64,000 nucleotides of DNA from Xanthocytophaga agilis. Lineage in GTDB: Bacteria > Bacteroidota > Bacteroidia > Cytophagales > 172606-1. Where the stretch lies: positions 1 through 64,000 of the forward strand of contig NZ_JASJOU010000012.1 of NCBI RefSeq assembly GCF_030068605.1. Direction: 5' to 3'. The first letter of the stretch is position 1; the number at the start of each line of letters is the position of its first letter. Positions 27,681 through 36,505 of the stretch are shown one piece after another. The notes below the pieces were generated by a model that worked only from the letters and a program-made list of their open reading frames with translations, was not told where the DNA came from and did not search any database. The translations under genes were made by a program, and so were the position numbers.

Positions 27681-28574
27681 ATGGATAGAAGAGTTGTTTT
27701 TGACTTCGATATTGAGTTTACCAATGGTGGAGGCATACAGGGACAGGACTTTCGCCTGGATATTGAAAAGGATGAGATATCAGATAAGGAACTATCTGAT
27801 TATATTGTTGCTGATCTTCGTTTGTTGATGGTTGGAAAGGTCACTATTTTAAATAAATATTATATTGAGGAAAGACACAAACGGAAAATCCATTCAGAAA
27901 ACACAACAAAGGAATTACTGATAGATTTAAGCCATACTATAGAAAATGGGCTAATTACCTATAAAGGACTTCCTGCACCAATAATATGTGATTATCTGAG
28001 TCGTGAAAATTCAAAGCAGTTTTATGAAGAAGGGACACAATTTCAGATTGGTAAAATAGAAATGGTAACCAATACTGGTACTTATCTGGATTGTCCGTTT
28101 CATCGGTATGAATATGGGAAAGATCTCTCAGAAATAGAATTAGCTGCATTCACAGATCTGGATTCCATTGTAATTCGCATTCCCTACACAGATACACTAA
28201 ATATTACCGCAAAGCATCTGAAAGGATATGAGGTTCGGAATCGTGCCGTATTGATCCATACAGGATGGGATTCTCACTGGAATACAGAAACCTATTATGA
28301 AAATCACCCCTCACTAACAAGTGATGCTGCTGAATATCTTCGTGATTGTGAGGTAAAGCTTGTTGGTATTGATTCGCACAATATTGATGATACACGAGGT
28401 AAAAACCGTCCAGTACATACTATCTTATTAGGTGCCGAAATTTTAATTGTAGAACATCTCTGTAACCTCTCTTTATTGCCAGACGATGGATTTTCATTTA
28501 GTGCAATCCCTCCCAAGTTTAAAGGAGTAGGAACTTTTCCTGTACGAGCTATGGCAAAGATTTATACAAAATAG
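27681..28574 (+). CDS. cyclase-family (kynurenine formamidase-like) protein with extra N-terminal domain
   Basis: 297 aa from the ATG of MDRRVVFDFD. Residues 1-70 form a separate small domain (FDIEFTNGGGIQGQDFRLDI, DYIVADLRLLMVGKV) that I do not recognise by name. Residues 79-297 are Cyclase PF04199-like (LLIDLSHTIENGL, WDSHWNTETYYENHPSL, VGIDSHNIDD, PVHTILLGAEILIVEHLCN). The family metal motif HxGTHxDxPxH appears as NTGTYLDCPFH (131-141): the first two His are Asn and Tyr, while Asp137 and His141 remain. It is therefore probably a variant hydrolase with altered or no metal chemistry. It is likely cotranscribed with the GNAT gene. Confidence 0.82.
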   Translation: MDRRVVFDFDIEFTNGGGIQGQDFRLDIEKDEISDKELSDYIVADLRLLMVGKVTILNKYYIEERHKRKIHSENTTKELLIDLSHTIENGLITYKGLPAPIICDYLSRENSKQFYEEGTQFQIGKIEMVTNTGTYLDCPFHRYEYGKDLSEIELAAFTDLDSIVIRIPYTDTLNITAKHLKGYEVRNRAVLIHTGWDSHWNTETYYENHPSLTSDAAEYLRDCEVKLVGIDSHNIDDTRGKNRPVHTILLGAEILIVEHLCNLSLLPDDGFSFSAIPPKFKGVGTFPVRAMAKIYTK

Positions 28575-28654
28575 AGTAAGTTTTGCTTTACGCTTTTTTC
28601 ACAGCAGTGACAGTTTTCTAAGGAATTATTTACTATGCTGGTTAAAATGCTTGC

Positions 28655-28784
28655 TGACCGGAACTCCGATCACTTTCATTTTTGCGAATAATTCACCGCA
28701 AACTTTATTTTGACCAGAACTCTGTTCATTTTTATGTTTGCGCATAACTCACGGCAAAACATTTTTTGATCAGAATTCAACGCA
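28655..28784. repeat. imperfect tandem repeat in intergenic region
   Basis: Two units of about 56 bp (28655-28710 and 28712-28767) plus a partial third (28768-28784). Each begins gacc/gatc-(g/a)-gaa-ctc-like and, in the two full units, carries a tttgcg(a/c)ataa(t/c)tcac(c/g)gcaaa core. The whole 28575-28890 gap has no gene otherwise. The units have no clear coding frame. Confidence 0.6.
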
Positions 28785-28836
28785 GGTTAATTAATATATA
28801 TACAAGACATATCAAAATGTATAGGGAAAGACACAA

Positions 28837-28878
28837 AAAAACGCCTGTGATCAAATGAGATCACAGGCGTTTTTAGTT
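28837..28878. terminator. bidirectional rho-independent terminator
   Basis: A perfect 16-bp stem (28837-28852 with 28859-28874), 6-nt loop, A and T flanks. It serves the PD40/OmpA gene on the minus strand and possibly the cyclase gene. Confidence 0.88.
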
Positions 28879-28890
28879 TTACAGTTATTT

Positions 28891-31092
28891 TTATTTTTTG
28901 ATAATTACAAATTCTACGCGACGGTTTTGCTGACGGCCTTCTTTTGTTGTATTATCTGCTACAGGGTTGCTTTCGCCGTATCCCTGAGAACTAAGTCTGG
29001 TAGAGCTTATTCCTTTGCTGGTTAGGTACTTGACAACCGCTTTTGCTCGATTTTGGGAAAGAGTTATGTTATACATATCATTACCAACATTGTCTGTATG
29101 TCCCTGGATCTTAATCGCCATTTTAGGATTTTCTTTCAGCATTTTCACTAATTGATCAAGCTCAGTAATTGATTCCTTTCTTAATGCAAATTTATTTGTG
29201 TCAAAGAGCAGATCATTCAGACTAACAGTTTCTTCGGCTTCAGTTGGCTGAGAAGGATTAGTTTGTTTGGTATCTGGCTGGCTAACAGGCTGTTCTTTGG
29301 GTTCTGTTTTTTTCGTAGATGTCAGATATAAATCTCGTTTTATTTCCTCGTATTTATCTACTTCTTTTAAATCTATAGTTTCTGTTACAGCATTAAAATC
29401 TCGTTTACGCGCCATAAAAGTATAGGCAATACCTGCAGGAAGTGCAATTTTGTATGATCCATCTACAGGGTTAGAAGTGGCTATACCTAGTTCTTTGTTT
29501 GTTTTCTGATTACGATAAACAATGTCTGCCTGTACAGGTTTATGAGTTTGACTATCCAGAACATAACCATATACAATAACAACAGGTTTCGGTTTAGCTA
29601 CTTCTGGCAAGTTCAATTTGATTATATCTAATAAGCCAAGGCTATTCTGGTCGCTAGTCAAATAAGCATATGCTCCAGATGCAGGAATATTGTAATAGCC
29701 GTCCCAGCCAGGTGTATTTACTCCCAGACCAAGGTTTTGAGGAGTAGACCAGTTTTTCCATGTATCATCCAGTCGTCGGGAAACAAATATATCTGCTGAA
29801 CCAAATCCCGGATGACCTTCAGATGCAAAGTACAAGCTAACTCCATCTGCTGCCAAAAAAGGGGATGATTCATCTTTTTTTGTATTGACCACATTACCAA
29901 TATTAAAAGGACTACCCCATTTTCCATTTGCCCCTTTTAAACTCACATAAATATCTCGTTCTCCATAACTATCCTTCTTCTTTAATGTAATCATAATTAC
30001 TTTCTGATCTGCAGACATGGCCATTTCAAGGATTTTTGATTTGCTACTTAAGTCAGGGATATCAATATTTTCGCGTAACATCCAACCTGTATCGGTTTTT
30101 TGAATAATAGATAGTCCCCATTCTGGAATAACCGTCATATCATCATAGTACTTACAGTTCATAACCAATGTATTGTTATCTGGAAGTGCACTAACTACAT
30201 AAGTTGATCCAATATCATTGGGTGGAGCAGGCAGTTTTTTGCGAGGGCCCCAGTTACCATTTTCATCCATTTGCGAATACCAGGCATCATCTGAATCTGA
30301 GGTTCCACCTGTGTTTTCTGGATGATTTTTTATACTATAATAAATTGTTTTCCCATCAGGAGCTATGCGTGGGATAACCTCGTCATATGTTGTATTAATG
30401 CCTGCCCCCATACTTTCCTTTTTTAGATAAGGAGGCATATCTGGAAGTATATTGGTCGCATTATCTTGTTTAAAGACCACTTGTTCTACTTCCATCTTCA
30501 TTTTGTTGGCTACCACAAATCCAAAATTGCCGTTGAACCGTTCAAAATTTTTAGAATATCCTCCCCGAAATACTTCTGTATCATTGACCAGAAAAATAAT
30601 TTCATCTCCTTGTCTGCGAAGGGTAAGTTTATTAAGTGCTGTATCTTTTTTGATAGAAGTACTAGTTCTGTAATCATTTGAAGAAAACTCCTTGCTGGTA
30701 TTATTTATAATAGATTTCCATGTCTTTTTGAATGCACCTACCCAGCTTTGCTGTTTTTCAGAGTTAATACGAAACTGATAAACAGTTCCATTCTTTCCCA
30801 ATACGGCTATTCCAAAATCCGCTATTTCATCTCCTTCTGCCTTGCGGGCTAATACTTCGTAGGAGAAATCTTTATCGGCATTCATAGAGATTTGTTTGCA
30901 GGTCCAATAAGGATTACTATTCTTAACCTCTATGGTATATGCTCCATTAGTTAGTGCATATCGGTTCTCTGCTGATTCACTAATGGGCCAGTTGGAATGA
31001 TTGTCCACAAAATCGTCATAAAACCAGAGAGTGCTCTGAGCATTAGCACAATAAGAGATGAAAAGGAAAATAAATAGTATACAGTGTTTCAT
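28891..31092 (-). CDS. exported PD40 beta-propeller protein with C-terminal OmpA domain
   Basis: About 733 aa from the ATG of MKHCILFIF, which gives a signal peptide ending at CANAQ. Order of parts: a lectin-like/LamG-type beta-sandwich (about 20-215); WD40-like PD40 repeats (PDGKTIYYSIKN, ADQKVIMITLKKKDSYGERDIYVS, ADGVSLYFASEGHPGFGSADIFVSR); a carboxypeptidase-like beta domain (VIVYGYVLDSQTHKPVQADI); a Pro/Gln/Thr-rich linker; and an OmpA peptidoglycan-binding domain (IKIQGHTDNVGN, LSQNRAKAVVKYL, GYGESNPVADN, RQQNRRVEF). It probably anchors a surface or periplasmic assembly to the cell wall, as in T9SS or gliding-associated PorE-like proteins, but its partners are unknown. Confidence 0.9.
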   Translation of the reverse strand: MKHCILFIFLFISYCANAQSTLWFYDDFVDNHSNWPISESAENRYALTNGAYTIEVKNSNPYWTCKQISMNADKDFSYEVLARKAEGDEIADFGIAVLGKNGTVYQFRINSEKQQSWVGAFKKTWKSIINNTSKEFSSNDYRTSTSIKKDTALNKLTLRRQGDEIIFLVNDTEVFRGGYSKNFERFNGNFGFVVANKMKMEVEQVVFKQDNATNILPDMPPYLKKESMGAGINTTYDEVIPRIAPDGKTIYYSIKNHPENTGGTSDSDDAWYSQMDENGNWGPRKKLPAPPNDIGSTYVVSALPDNNTLVMNCKYYDDMTVIPEWGLSIIQKTDTGWMLRENIDIPDLSSKSKILEMAMSADQKVIMITLKKKDSYGERDIYVSLKGANGKWGSPFNIGNVVNTKKDESSPFLAADGVSLYFASEGHPGFGSADIFVSRRLDDTWKNWSTPQNLGLGVNTPGWDGYYNIPASGAYAYLTSDQNSLGLLDIIKLNLPEVAKPKPVVIVYGYVLDSQTHKPVQADIVYRNQKTNKELGIATSNPVDGSYKIALPAGIAYTFMARKRDFNAVTETIDLKEVDKYEEIKRDLYLTSTKKTEPKEQPVSQPDTKQTNPSQPTEAEETVSLNDLLFDTNKFALRKESITELDQLVKMLKENPKMAIKIQGHTDNVGNDMYNITLSQNRAKAVVKYLTSKGISSTRLSSQGYGESNPVADNTTKEGRQQNRRVEFVIIKK

Positions 31093-31221
31093 ACAGCGAT
31101 CTGTATTTATAATTAATCTGGCAAAACACACGAAAACTTGTTTGATATTCATTATCAGAACTATAGTAATTCTTACAAATGAATTAAAACTGAGTGTTTT
31201 GTCATATTACCAAATAAATAG

Positions 31222-31285
31222 CCCTGAAGTACAATAGATTATGCCCAAAAATCCATTTTTTACGCATAATCTATTGACTTCAGGG
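31222..31285 (-). terminator. long stem-loop downstream of the S9 peptidase gene
   Basis: Arms 31222-31244 and 31264-31285 pair over 22 bp with a single bulged base; the loop is about 19 nt. On the minus strand a T-rich stretch follows, and the gene stop is 23 bp before the stem, so a terminator is the likely role. Confidence 0.6.
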
Positions 31286-31307
31286 TCCTGAAATAGATGC
31301 TATATTT

Positions 31308-33257
31308 TTACTTAGGTAGTTCTTCGATTAAGAATTTTTCCAAAAACTGAGCAATTGCTACATTTACCTGATCGCGATTTGCTTTCTTGGTAATGCCATG
31401 ACCTTCGTCTTTGGCCATTATATACCATACTGAATTACTGTTATTTTTGAGTGCATTTACCATCTGCTCCGACTCAGAAATAGGCACTCTTGGATCATTT
31501 TTTCCCTGGAATATCAGCATGGGTTTTGTTATATTTTTGATATTTGTAAGAGGTGATATTTGCTCAAGATGAAGGTTCATTTTGGGGTCTCTTTCATCTC
31601 CATATTCTGCTCTTCGTAAGTCCTGACGATAAGGACTTGTATTTTTCAGAAAGGTGACAAAGTTACTGATTCCAAAGAGGTCTATGCCACAACGTAGTCG
31701 TGCATTAAAGTGTGTCATACATGCCAGTGACATATATCCGCCATAAGATCCTCCATACACAGAAACCCGCTGAGCATCCAGATTGGGTTGTTTTTCAACC
31801 CAGTCCAGAAGCGACCCAATGTCCTTCACAGAGTTTTCACGCAAGATTCCATTATCCAGTTTGAGATATGTTTTTCCATAACCAGAAGAACCCCGTACAT
31901 TGGGTACCAATACGGCAATCTTCATTTCATTAACCCAAAACTGAATAAGAGAATTGAAAGTGGGTAATGACTGACTTTCCGGACCACCATGTATGGATAT
32001 TACAATCGGAGCTTTTCCAGATATATTTTTAGGAGTGAATAGAAAAGCAGGAATCATACGTGACTTACCATTCACTTTATCAAAGGTAGGATATTCGATT
32101 AGTGTCGGTTCGGTAAAATCAGACACTTTTAACCCTCCTGTTTCGCTAAACGTCCAGCGATCCAGTTTACCAGATCGTATGTTTACTACAAATACGTCAC
32201 TTGGAATGGTTGCAGAATTGATAGTTAATGCGAGTCGTTCATTATCAGGATTGAATCGCATACTACCAATAACTCCATTAGGAATACTTTCTATAAATTG
32301 ATATTGATTATTTTGTGTATCAAGAATATATAGTTTTGAATATCCTCCTTCATTTGTAGTGAATGCAATCCATTTACCGCTTTTGCTCAATTCTAAATTA
32401 TCTACATCCCAGTTAATCTTTTGAGTAAGGTTGGTGATTTTCTTTGTGGAAAAATCATAAAAACGCAACTGCATAAATTCATTGTCTTCGTCAGATAAAA
32501 AGAAAAATCCTTTTCTATCTTTAGAAAATTGTGCATTACTATAAGCAATCTGCTTTTTTGAAGGATTAAATTCTTCCATTGTACCTGTAGTGTTTAACAG
32601 GTACAACCTGGATTCGTTGATAGAGATGTATTCCTGTACCAATAGTTGTTGTTCATCAGCAGACCAGTCACTGATTTGCCAGCCGCCTCCTTTGCCTTGA
32701 AAGATCATTCTGTTTTTGGAAGGGTCATTTAGCTGGGCTTCATAAATATCCAGATCTCCAGCATTACGATGATTGCTTGTATACAGATACTTATCCCCTT
32801 TATGATTCCATGTTAGATTACCATGTCGTGATTTTCCATCAGTTAGAAGGCGTTTTTGGCTTGAGGCGAGATCAAAGTAGTAAAGTTGATAGTTTTCATT
32901 TCCGCCAACATCCCGTAAAAAAATAAAACCTTGATTGGATGGGTCTGGACAAACAGATGCATTCGACACAGGTTCTTTCTCAAATGTAATTTGTTGTCTA
33001 TCTCCACCCGGAAATGATACCTTATGTATTTGGTTGGCATCACCAAAGCGAGTAGAAATCAGTATGCTCTTTCCTATGGCATCCCAATCTGCCAAACTGG
33101 CAGCCCGGACATTTTGGTACTGCTCTAACCTTTCCTGTATTTCCTGTACAGGCATAGGAATATTCTCCAGTAACAAGTTACCAGATTCCCGTTTTTGAGC
33201 ATAGGTAAACCCAGTACTAAATAGAAAGAAAATAAATAAGAGGTTTAAGTGTTTCAT
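31308..33257 (-). CDS. exported prolyl oligopeptidase-family (S9) serine peptidase
   Basis: 649 aa with a signal peptide (MKHLNLLFIFFLFSTGFTYAQ). Residues 50-390 are beta-propeller-type repeats; the C-terminal alpha/beta hydrolase has the catalytic triad S504 (GGSYGGY), D588 (GKNDPRVP) and H620 (DEGHGI), and the oxyanion segment ISIHGGPESQ. It is expected to act in the periplasm or outside, cleaving oligopeptides, either as acylaminoacyl-peptidase or dipeptidyl-peptidase type. It is transcribed alone; a hairpin follows it. Confidence 0.94.
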   Translation of the reverse strand: MKHLNLLFIFFLFSTGFTYAQKRESGNLLLENIPMPVQEIQERLEQYQNVRAASLADWDAIGKSILISTRFGDANQIHKVSFPGGDRQQITFEKEPVSNASVCPDPSNQGFIFLRDVGGNENYQLYYFDLASSQKRLLTDGKSRHGNLTWNHKGDKYLYTSNHRNAGDLDIYEAQLNDPSKNRMIFQGKGGGWQISDWSADEQQLLVQEYISINESRLYLLNTTGTMEEFNPSKKQIAYSNAQFSKDRKGFFFLSDEDNEFMQLRFYDFSTKKITNLTQKINWDVDNLELSKSGKWIAFTTNEGGYSKLYILDTQNNQYQFIESIPNGVIGSMRFNPDNERLALTINSATIPSDVFVVNIRSGKLDRWTFSETGGLKVSDFTEPTLIEYPTFDKVNGKSRMIPAFLFTPKNISGKAPIVISIHGGPESQSLPTFNSLIQFWVNEMKIAVLVPNVRGSSGYGKTYLKLDNGILRENSVKDIGSLLDWVEKQPNLDAQRVSVYGGSYGGYMSLACMTHFNARLRCGIDLFGISNFVTFLKNTSPYRQDLRRAEYGDERDPKMNLHLEQISPLTNIKNITKPMLIFQGKNDPRVPISESEQMVNALKNNSNSVWYIMAKDEGHGITKKANRDQVNVAIAQFLEKFLIEELPK

Positions 33258-33719
33258 CTGTGTCAGTTTTAACTTGTAAGGTATTATTTTTGTGCCACTT
33301 TCGTGTGTGCTAATTTTTGAGGTTTCTGCTGGTATGTGCAGATATAGTAATAATAAAAATTATCTTGAGATAGAATATATTCAAATGTAATTTTACAGGG
33401 CTGTAATTAGTGGATTATAACAAAAGATAGCCTCCTGCAAGATCTGTATAGTATAAAAGCGATTATCTTTAGCCTGATGGAATAGTCACTTTAAAATGCT
33501 TACTTATCTAAAGCTATTCCTATTAAAGTATGAGGCAGTTTACTACTGCGAAGGTTCAGTATACCATTTATCAAAAACTATTTTCAGAACAGGAAATAAT
33601 GTTTTTCTTTGATTTGTCTTTTCCCCTCTGGATTAGTTTTAATCTGTTTTACGATTTTAAACCGGCAAAAACGTTTATAGGAATATTCTCGTAATTTTGC
33701 CATTTATCCTTATCCTGAT
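33258..33719. other. intergenic region between S9 peptidase and sigma factor
   Basis: About 460 bp between divergent genes without a coding frame or RNA gene that I can support. It contains the candidate promoter at 33692-33699. Confidence 0.5.
33692..33699 (+). promoter_or_regulatory. candidate -7 promoter box of the ECF sigma gene
   Basis: TAATTTTG matches the Bacteroidota -7 consensus. It lies 20 bp before the ATG, giving a short leader. The -33 element is at best a TTT about 17 bp further up, so certainty is limited. Confidence 0.4.
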
Positions 33720-34370
33720 ATGATTGACGACGTAGTGCATAACCATACCGAATCTGATGACGAAAGCCTATCTGCGCTCGTTCCAGGTTCTGAACATCCT
33801 ATACAAAACTACACAGAAGCAGAAAAATACACTATCTTCGAGCAGGAGTTTATGCCACACATCCACTCGATGTATAATTTTGCATTTCGTCTTGCTATGG
33901 ATGAAGATGATGCAAATGATTTAGTACAAGATACTTATCTGAAGGCATTTCGTTTTATTAATTCTTTTCAAAAGGGAACTAACGCCAAAGCATGGTTGTT
34001 CAGAATTTTGAAGAACAGTTTCATCAACGATTACCGGAAAAAAAGTAAAGAGCCGGCAAAAGTTGATTATCAGGAAATAGAAACGTTCTATAATTCTGAG
34101 GATGCGGAGGCAGATAATATTACAACAGACCTCCGAGTAGAAACCCTTCAGGAGATGATTGGAGATGAAGTTGCTAATGCTTTAAATACATTAGCAGTAG
34201 ATTTCAGAACCGTTATTATCCTGGCTGATATCGAGGGTTTTACGTATGAGGAAATGGCAAAAATTCTGAACATCCCTATCGGAACTGTTCGGTCTCGCTT
34301 ACACCGTGCCAGAAATTTGTTGAAAGATAAATTGAAAGAATACGCTAAAAGTATGGGATATGGAGATTAA
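33720..34370 (+). CDS. ECF-type RNA polymerase sigma factor, likely partner of the following anti-sigma protein
   Basis: 216 aa. An acidic N-terminal extension of about 35 residues precedes region 2 (FMPHIHSMYNFAFRLA, DDANDLVQDTYLKAFRFI, AKAWLFRILKNSFINDYRKKS) and region 4 (LAVDFRTVIILADIEGFTYEEMAKIL, PIGTVRSRLHRARNLL). It belongs to the RpoE/SigR-like part of the ECF family by the layout with a small ZAS-type protein downstream. The regulated stress or target genes are unknown. The anti-sigma-like gene lies 370 bp away, farther than is usual. Confidence 0.95.
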   Translation: MIDDVVHNHTESDDESLSALVPGSEHPIQNYTEAEKYTIFEQEFMPHIHSMYNFAFRLAMDEDDANDLVQDTYLKAFRFINSFQKGTNAKAWLFRILKNSFINDYRKKSKEPAKVDYQEIETFYNSEDAEADNITTDLRVETLQEMIGDEVANALNTLAVDFRTVIILADIEGFTYEEMAKILNIPIGTVRSRLHRARNLLKDKLKEYAKSMGYGD

Positions 34371-34740
34371 TGCTCTGTAATTTTATCCAACAATAAATAA
34401 GAACGAGGCATGGAAGTTTATCATCCGATTATGTCTTAATGTAAGCAGAAAAAATACTACAGCATTTCTTAAAACAAGTAACATATCTCTTAGAAGGGAT
34501 AGAGGGATTTTTTGTGCAAAAATTAAATAAAAAGTAGAACTTTTTATTTAGCCTTTGTTAAAAAAAATGTTTTACTAGGGCGGAAATAAATTTTGTTATT
34601 CTTTATAAACGCGATATTTTGCGTAAATTTTGTGGATTTTAAAAGATAATCATATTGTTTCAGGTGAGGTCTGTGAAATCAGACTTATCTATTTAAATGT
34701 TATTTCAGAATCAAATTAAAAGCTATTAAAATTAATTATT
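34371..34740. other. 370-bp AT-rich gap inside the sigma/anti-sigma locus
   Basis: No reading frame with coding character and no hairpin terminator were found. The length suggests that the anti-sigma-like gene can be transcribed from its own promoter rather than only with the sigma gene. Confidence 0.45.
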
Positions 34741-35049
34741 ATGTCTACGCCTAAGAAGTTGCCGTTACTCATTCAGAAAGAAGAGGGTGTCGAGTATCGA
34801 AAACAGTGTGAACATCACCATGAGTGTATGCAAGCCATACGGCTCATTCTGGACGGAGAAGCAACCACAGAACAAATAGCACACTTCAAAGCCAACATCA
34901 ATCATTGCCTCCCCTGCATTGAAAACCATAATCTGGAGGTAACTATTCGTCAGATTCTCTGCGATAAAATCCAGCAAAAACCGGTTCCTGAAGACCTTAT
35001 CCAAAGTATCCGCACCCAAATCCTGAATAAAACAAGCGAAGTGAAATAA
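34741..35049 (+). CDS. small anti-sigma-factor-like protein with altered zinc motif
   Basis: 102 aa, cytoplasmic, His/Cys-rich N-terminal half. The pattern ILDGEAT and HFKANINHCLPC (48-59) matches the ZAS zinc anti-sigma layout found beside such sigma factors in Bacteroidota, where the motif is HxxxCxxC. Here the His position is Asn52, with His55 beside Cys56 and an extra Cys74. It is therefore either a divergent zinc site or a redox-insensitive form. The C-terminal part (VPEDLIQSIRTQILNK) is amphipathic. Position after the sigma gene supports the role as its inhibitor. Confidence 0.75.
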   Translation: MSTPKKLPLLIQKEEGVEYRKQCEHHHECMQAIRLILDGEATTEQIAHFKANINHCLPCIENHNLEVTIRQILCDKIQQKPVPEDLIQSIRTQILNKTSEVK

Positions 35050-35159
35050 GTACTGAACAGTTTACTGTTTTCTGTAAGAGCCTATTTATTGGCGTTTTTA
35101 TATAGTAAAGCCAATAAATACATGCATCTATATACAAGGAATAGTAAACTGTTTTATTT

Positions 35160-35774
35160 TTGCGGCATATTAATCAAATTATTACCGCTATCAGTACCCA
35201 TATTCATTTTCAGGGCCGAACTATCATCTTTTCAGCACCATCAGGATCTGGTAAGACAACCATTGTTCAGCATTTACTTAGTAAATATTCAAATCTTGGA
35301 TTTTCAATTTCCGCTTGTACACGAGCTAAAAGGCCACATGAACAAGACGGGATAGATTACTATTTTATGACTCCGGAAGAATTTCGAAGTAAAATTGATA
35401 ATCAGGAATTTGTTGAATGGGAACAAGTATATGCGGGTATGTACTATGGAACGCTGAAATCAGAAGTAGATCGTTTATGGAGCAATGAAAGACATGTTCT
35501 GTTTGATGTGGATGTAAAAGGAGGAGTAAATCTGAAGAATTATTTTGGTGATAAGGCCTTATCTATTTTTGTAAAAGTTCCTTCACTTGAATTGCTGGAG
35601 CATCGGTTGCGTAAAAGAGGAACTGAGACAGAAGAAAAGATCCAACAACGTGTGGCCAAAGCGGCCTATGAACTCTCTTATGAAGATTCGTTTGATGTAA
35701 CACTGCTTAATGCAGACCTGAGTGAAACATTAGTTCAGGCTGAAAAACTTATTGATGATTTCCTTAGCAAATAG
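35160..35774 (+). CDS. gmk: guanylate kinase
   Basis: Phosphorylates GMP to GDP with ATP. The P-loop [13 protein letters not shown], then [62 protein letters not shown] and the [16 protein letters not shown] segment are all family features. The start is odd: no ATG lies in frame before the P-loop. TTG at 35160 is the only common alternative, but it lies inside a TATTTTTG promoter-like box; an ATT start near 35202 would give the usual length. nadD follows after 44 bp, a common pairing. Confidence 0.94.
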   Translation: MRHINQIITAISTHIHFQGRTIIFSAPSGSGKTTIVQHLLSKYSNLGFSISACTRAKRPHEQDGIDYYFMTPEEFRSKIDNQEFVEWEQVYAGMYYGTLKSEVDRLWSNERHVLFDVDVKGGVNLKNYFGDKALSIFVKVPSLELLEHRLRKRGTETEEKIQQRVAKAAYELSYEDSFDVTLLNADLSETLVQAEKLIDDFLSK

Positions 35775-35818
35775 GTTGAATAGATTGAAAGCAGTGACCA
35801 ATATTTGATAGTATAAGA

Positions 35819-36391
35819 ATGAAAGTAGGTTTGTTCTTTGGGTCATTTAACCCTATACACGTGGGACATCTAATCATTGCCAATGCAATGGCCTATCATG
35901 CCGATTTGGAGCAAGTATGGTTTGTTGTATCTCCTCAAAACCCCTTCAAAAAGAGTAAAAGCCTTCTTCACGAATTTGATCGATATGATATGGTGCAGAT
36001 GGCAATAGATGACAATCCACGTTTTCGGGTAACAGATATTGAATTTAAGCTGCCACGTCCTAGTTATACTATTGATACACTGACTTATATCCAAGAGAAA
36101 TATCCCCAACATGCTTTTCGTCTGATAATAGGAGGAGATAATCTGGAACAGTTTAAAAACTGGAAGAACTATGATAAGATTCTGGAATACTATGGTTTGT
36201 ATGTATATCCACGTCCAGGATCTGAAGTGAATGAACTTGTTCAACATCCAAATGTGCAAGTAGTAAACGCACCTTTGATGGATATTTCTGCAACATTTAT
36301 CAGAGAATGCATCCGAGACAATAAATCAATAAAATATCTGGTTCCTGACCGGATTGAAGACTACATTGTACGAAAGAAATTCTATCTCTAA
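35819..36391 (+). CDS. nadD: nicotinate-nucleotide adenylyltransferase
   Basis: 190 aa. GLFFGSFNPIHVGHL is the nucleotidyltransferase HxGH motif and LMDISATFIREC the C-terminal ISxTxxR motif; FRLIIGGDNLEQFKNWKNY is the typical middle. It transfers AMP from ATP to nicotinate mononucleotide in NAD synthesis. It follows gmk on the same strand and is probably cotranscribed. Confidence 0.96.
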   Translation: MKVGLFFGSFNPIHVGHLIIANAMAYHADLEQVWFVVSPQNPFKKSKSLLHEFDRYDMVQMAIDDNPRFRVTDIEFKLPRPSYTIDTLTYIQEKYPQHAFRLIIGGDNLEQFKNWKNYDKILEYYGLYVYPRPGSEVNELVQHPNVQVVNAPLMDISATFIRECIRDNKSIKYLVPDRIEDYIVRKKFYL

Positions 36392-36505
36392 CAGAGTAGT
36401 TTAACTGTTTATTTTGTACTGATTAGGTTTTTTTGCTGGAATCTCTTGGTTAAATACAATATTTTTCCGAAAATTGGGTTATAGATATATACATTCTGAT
36501 CTGCT

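Noticed and set aside
28655-28784. Possible CRISPR array
   Set aside because: The units are adjacent without unique spacers, imperfect and too few.
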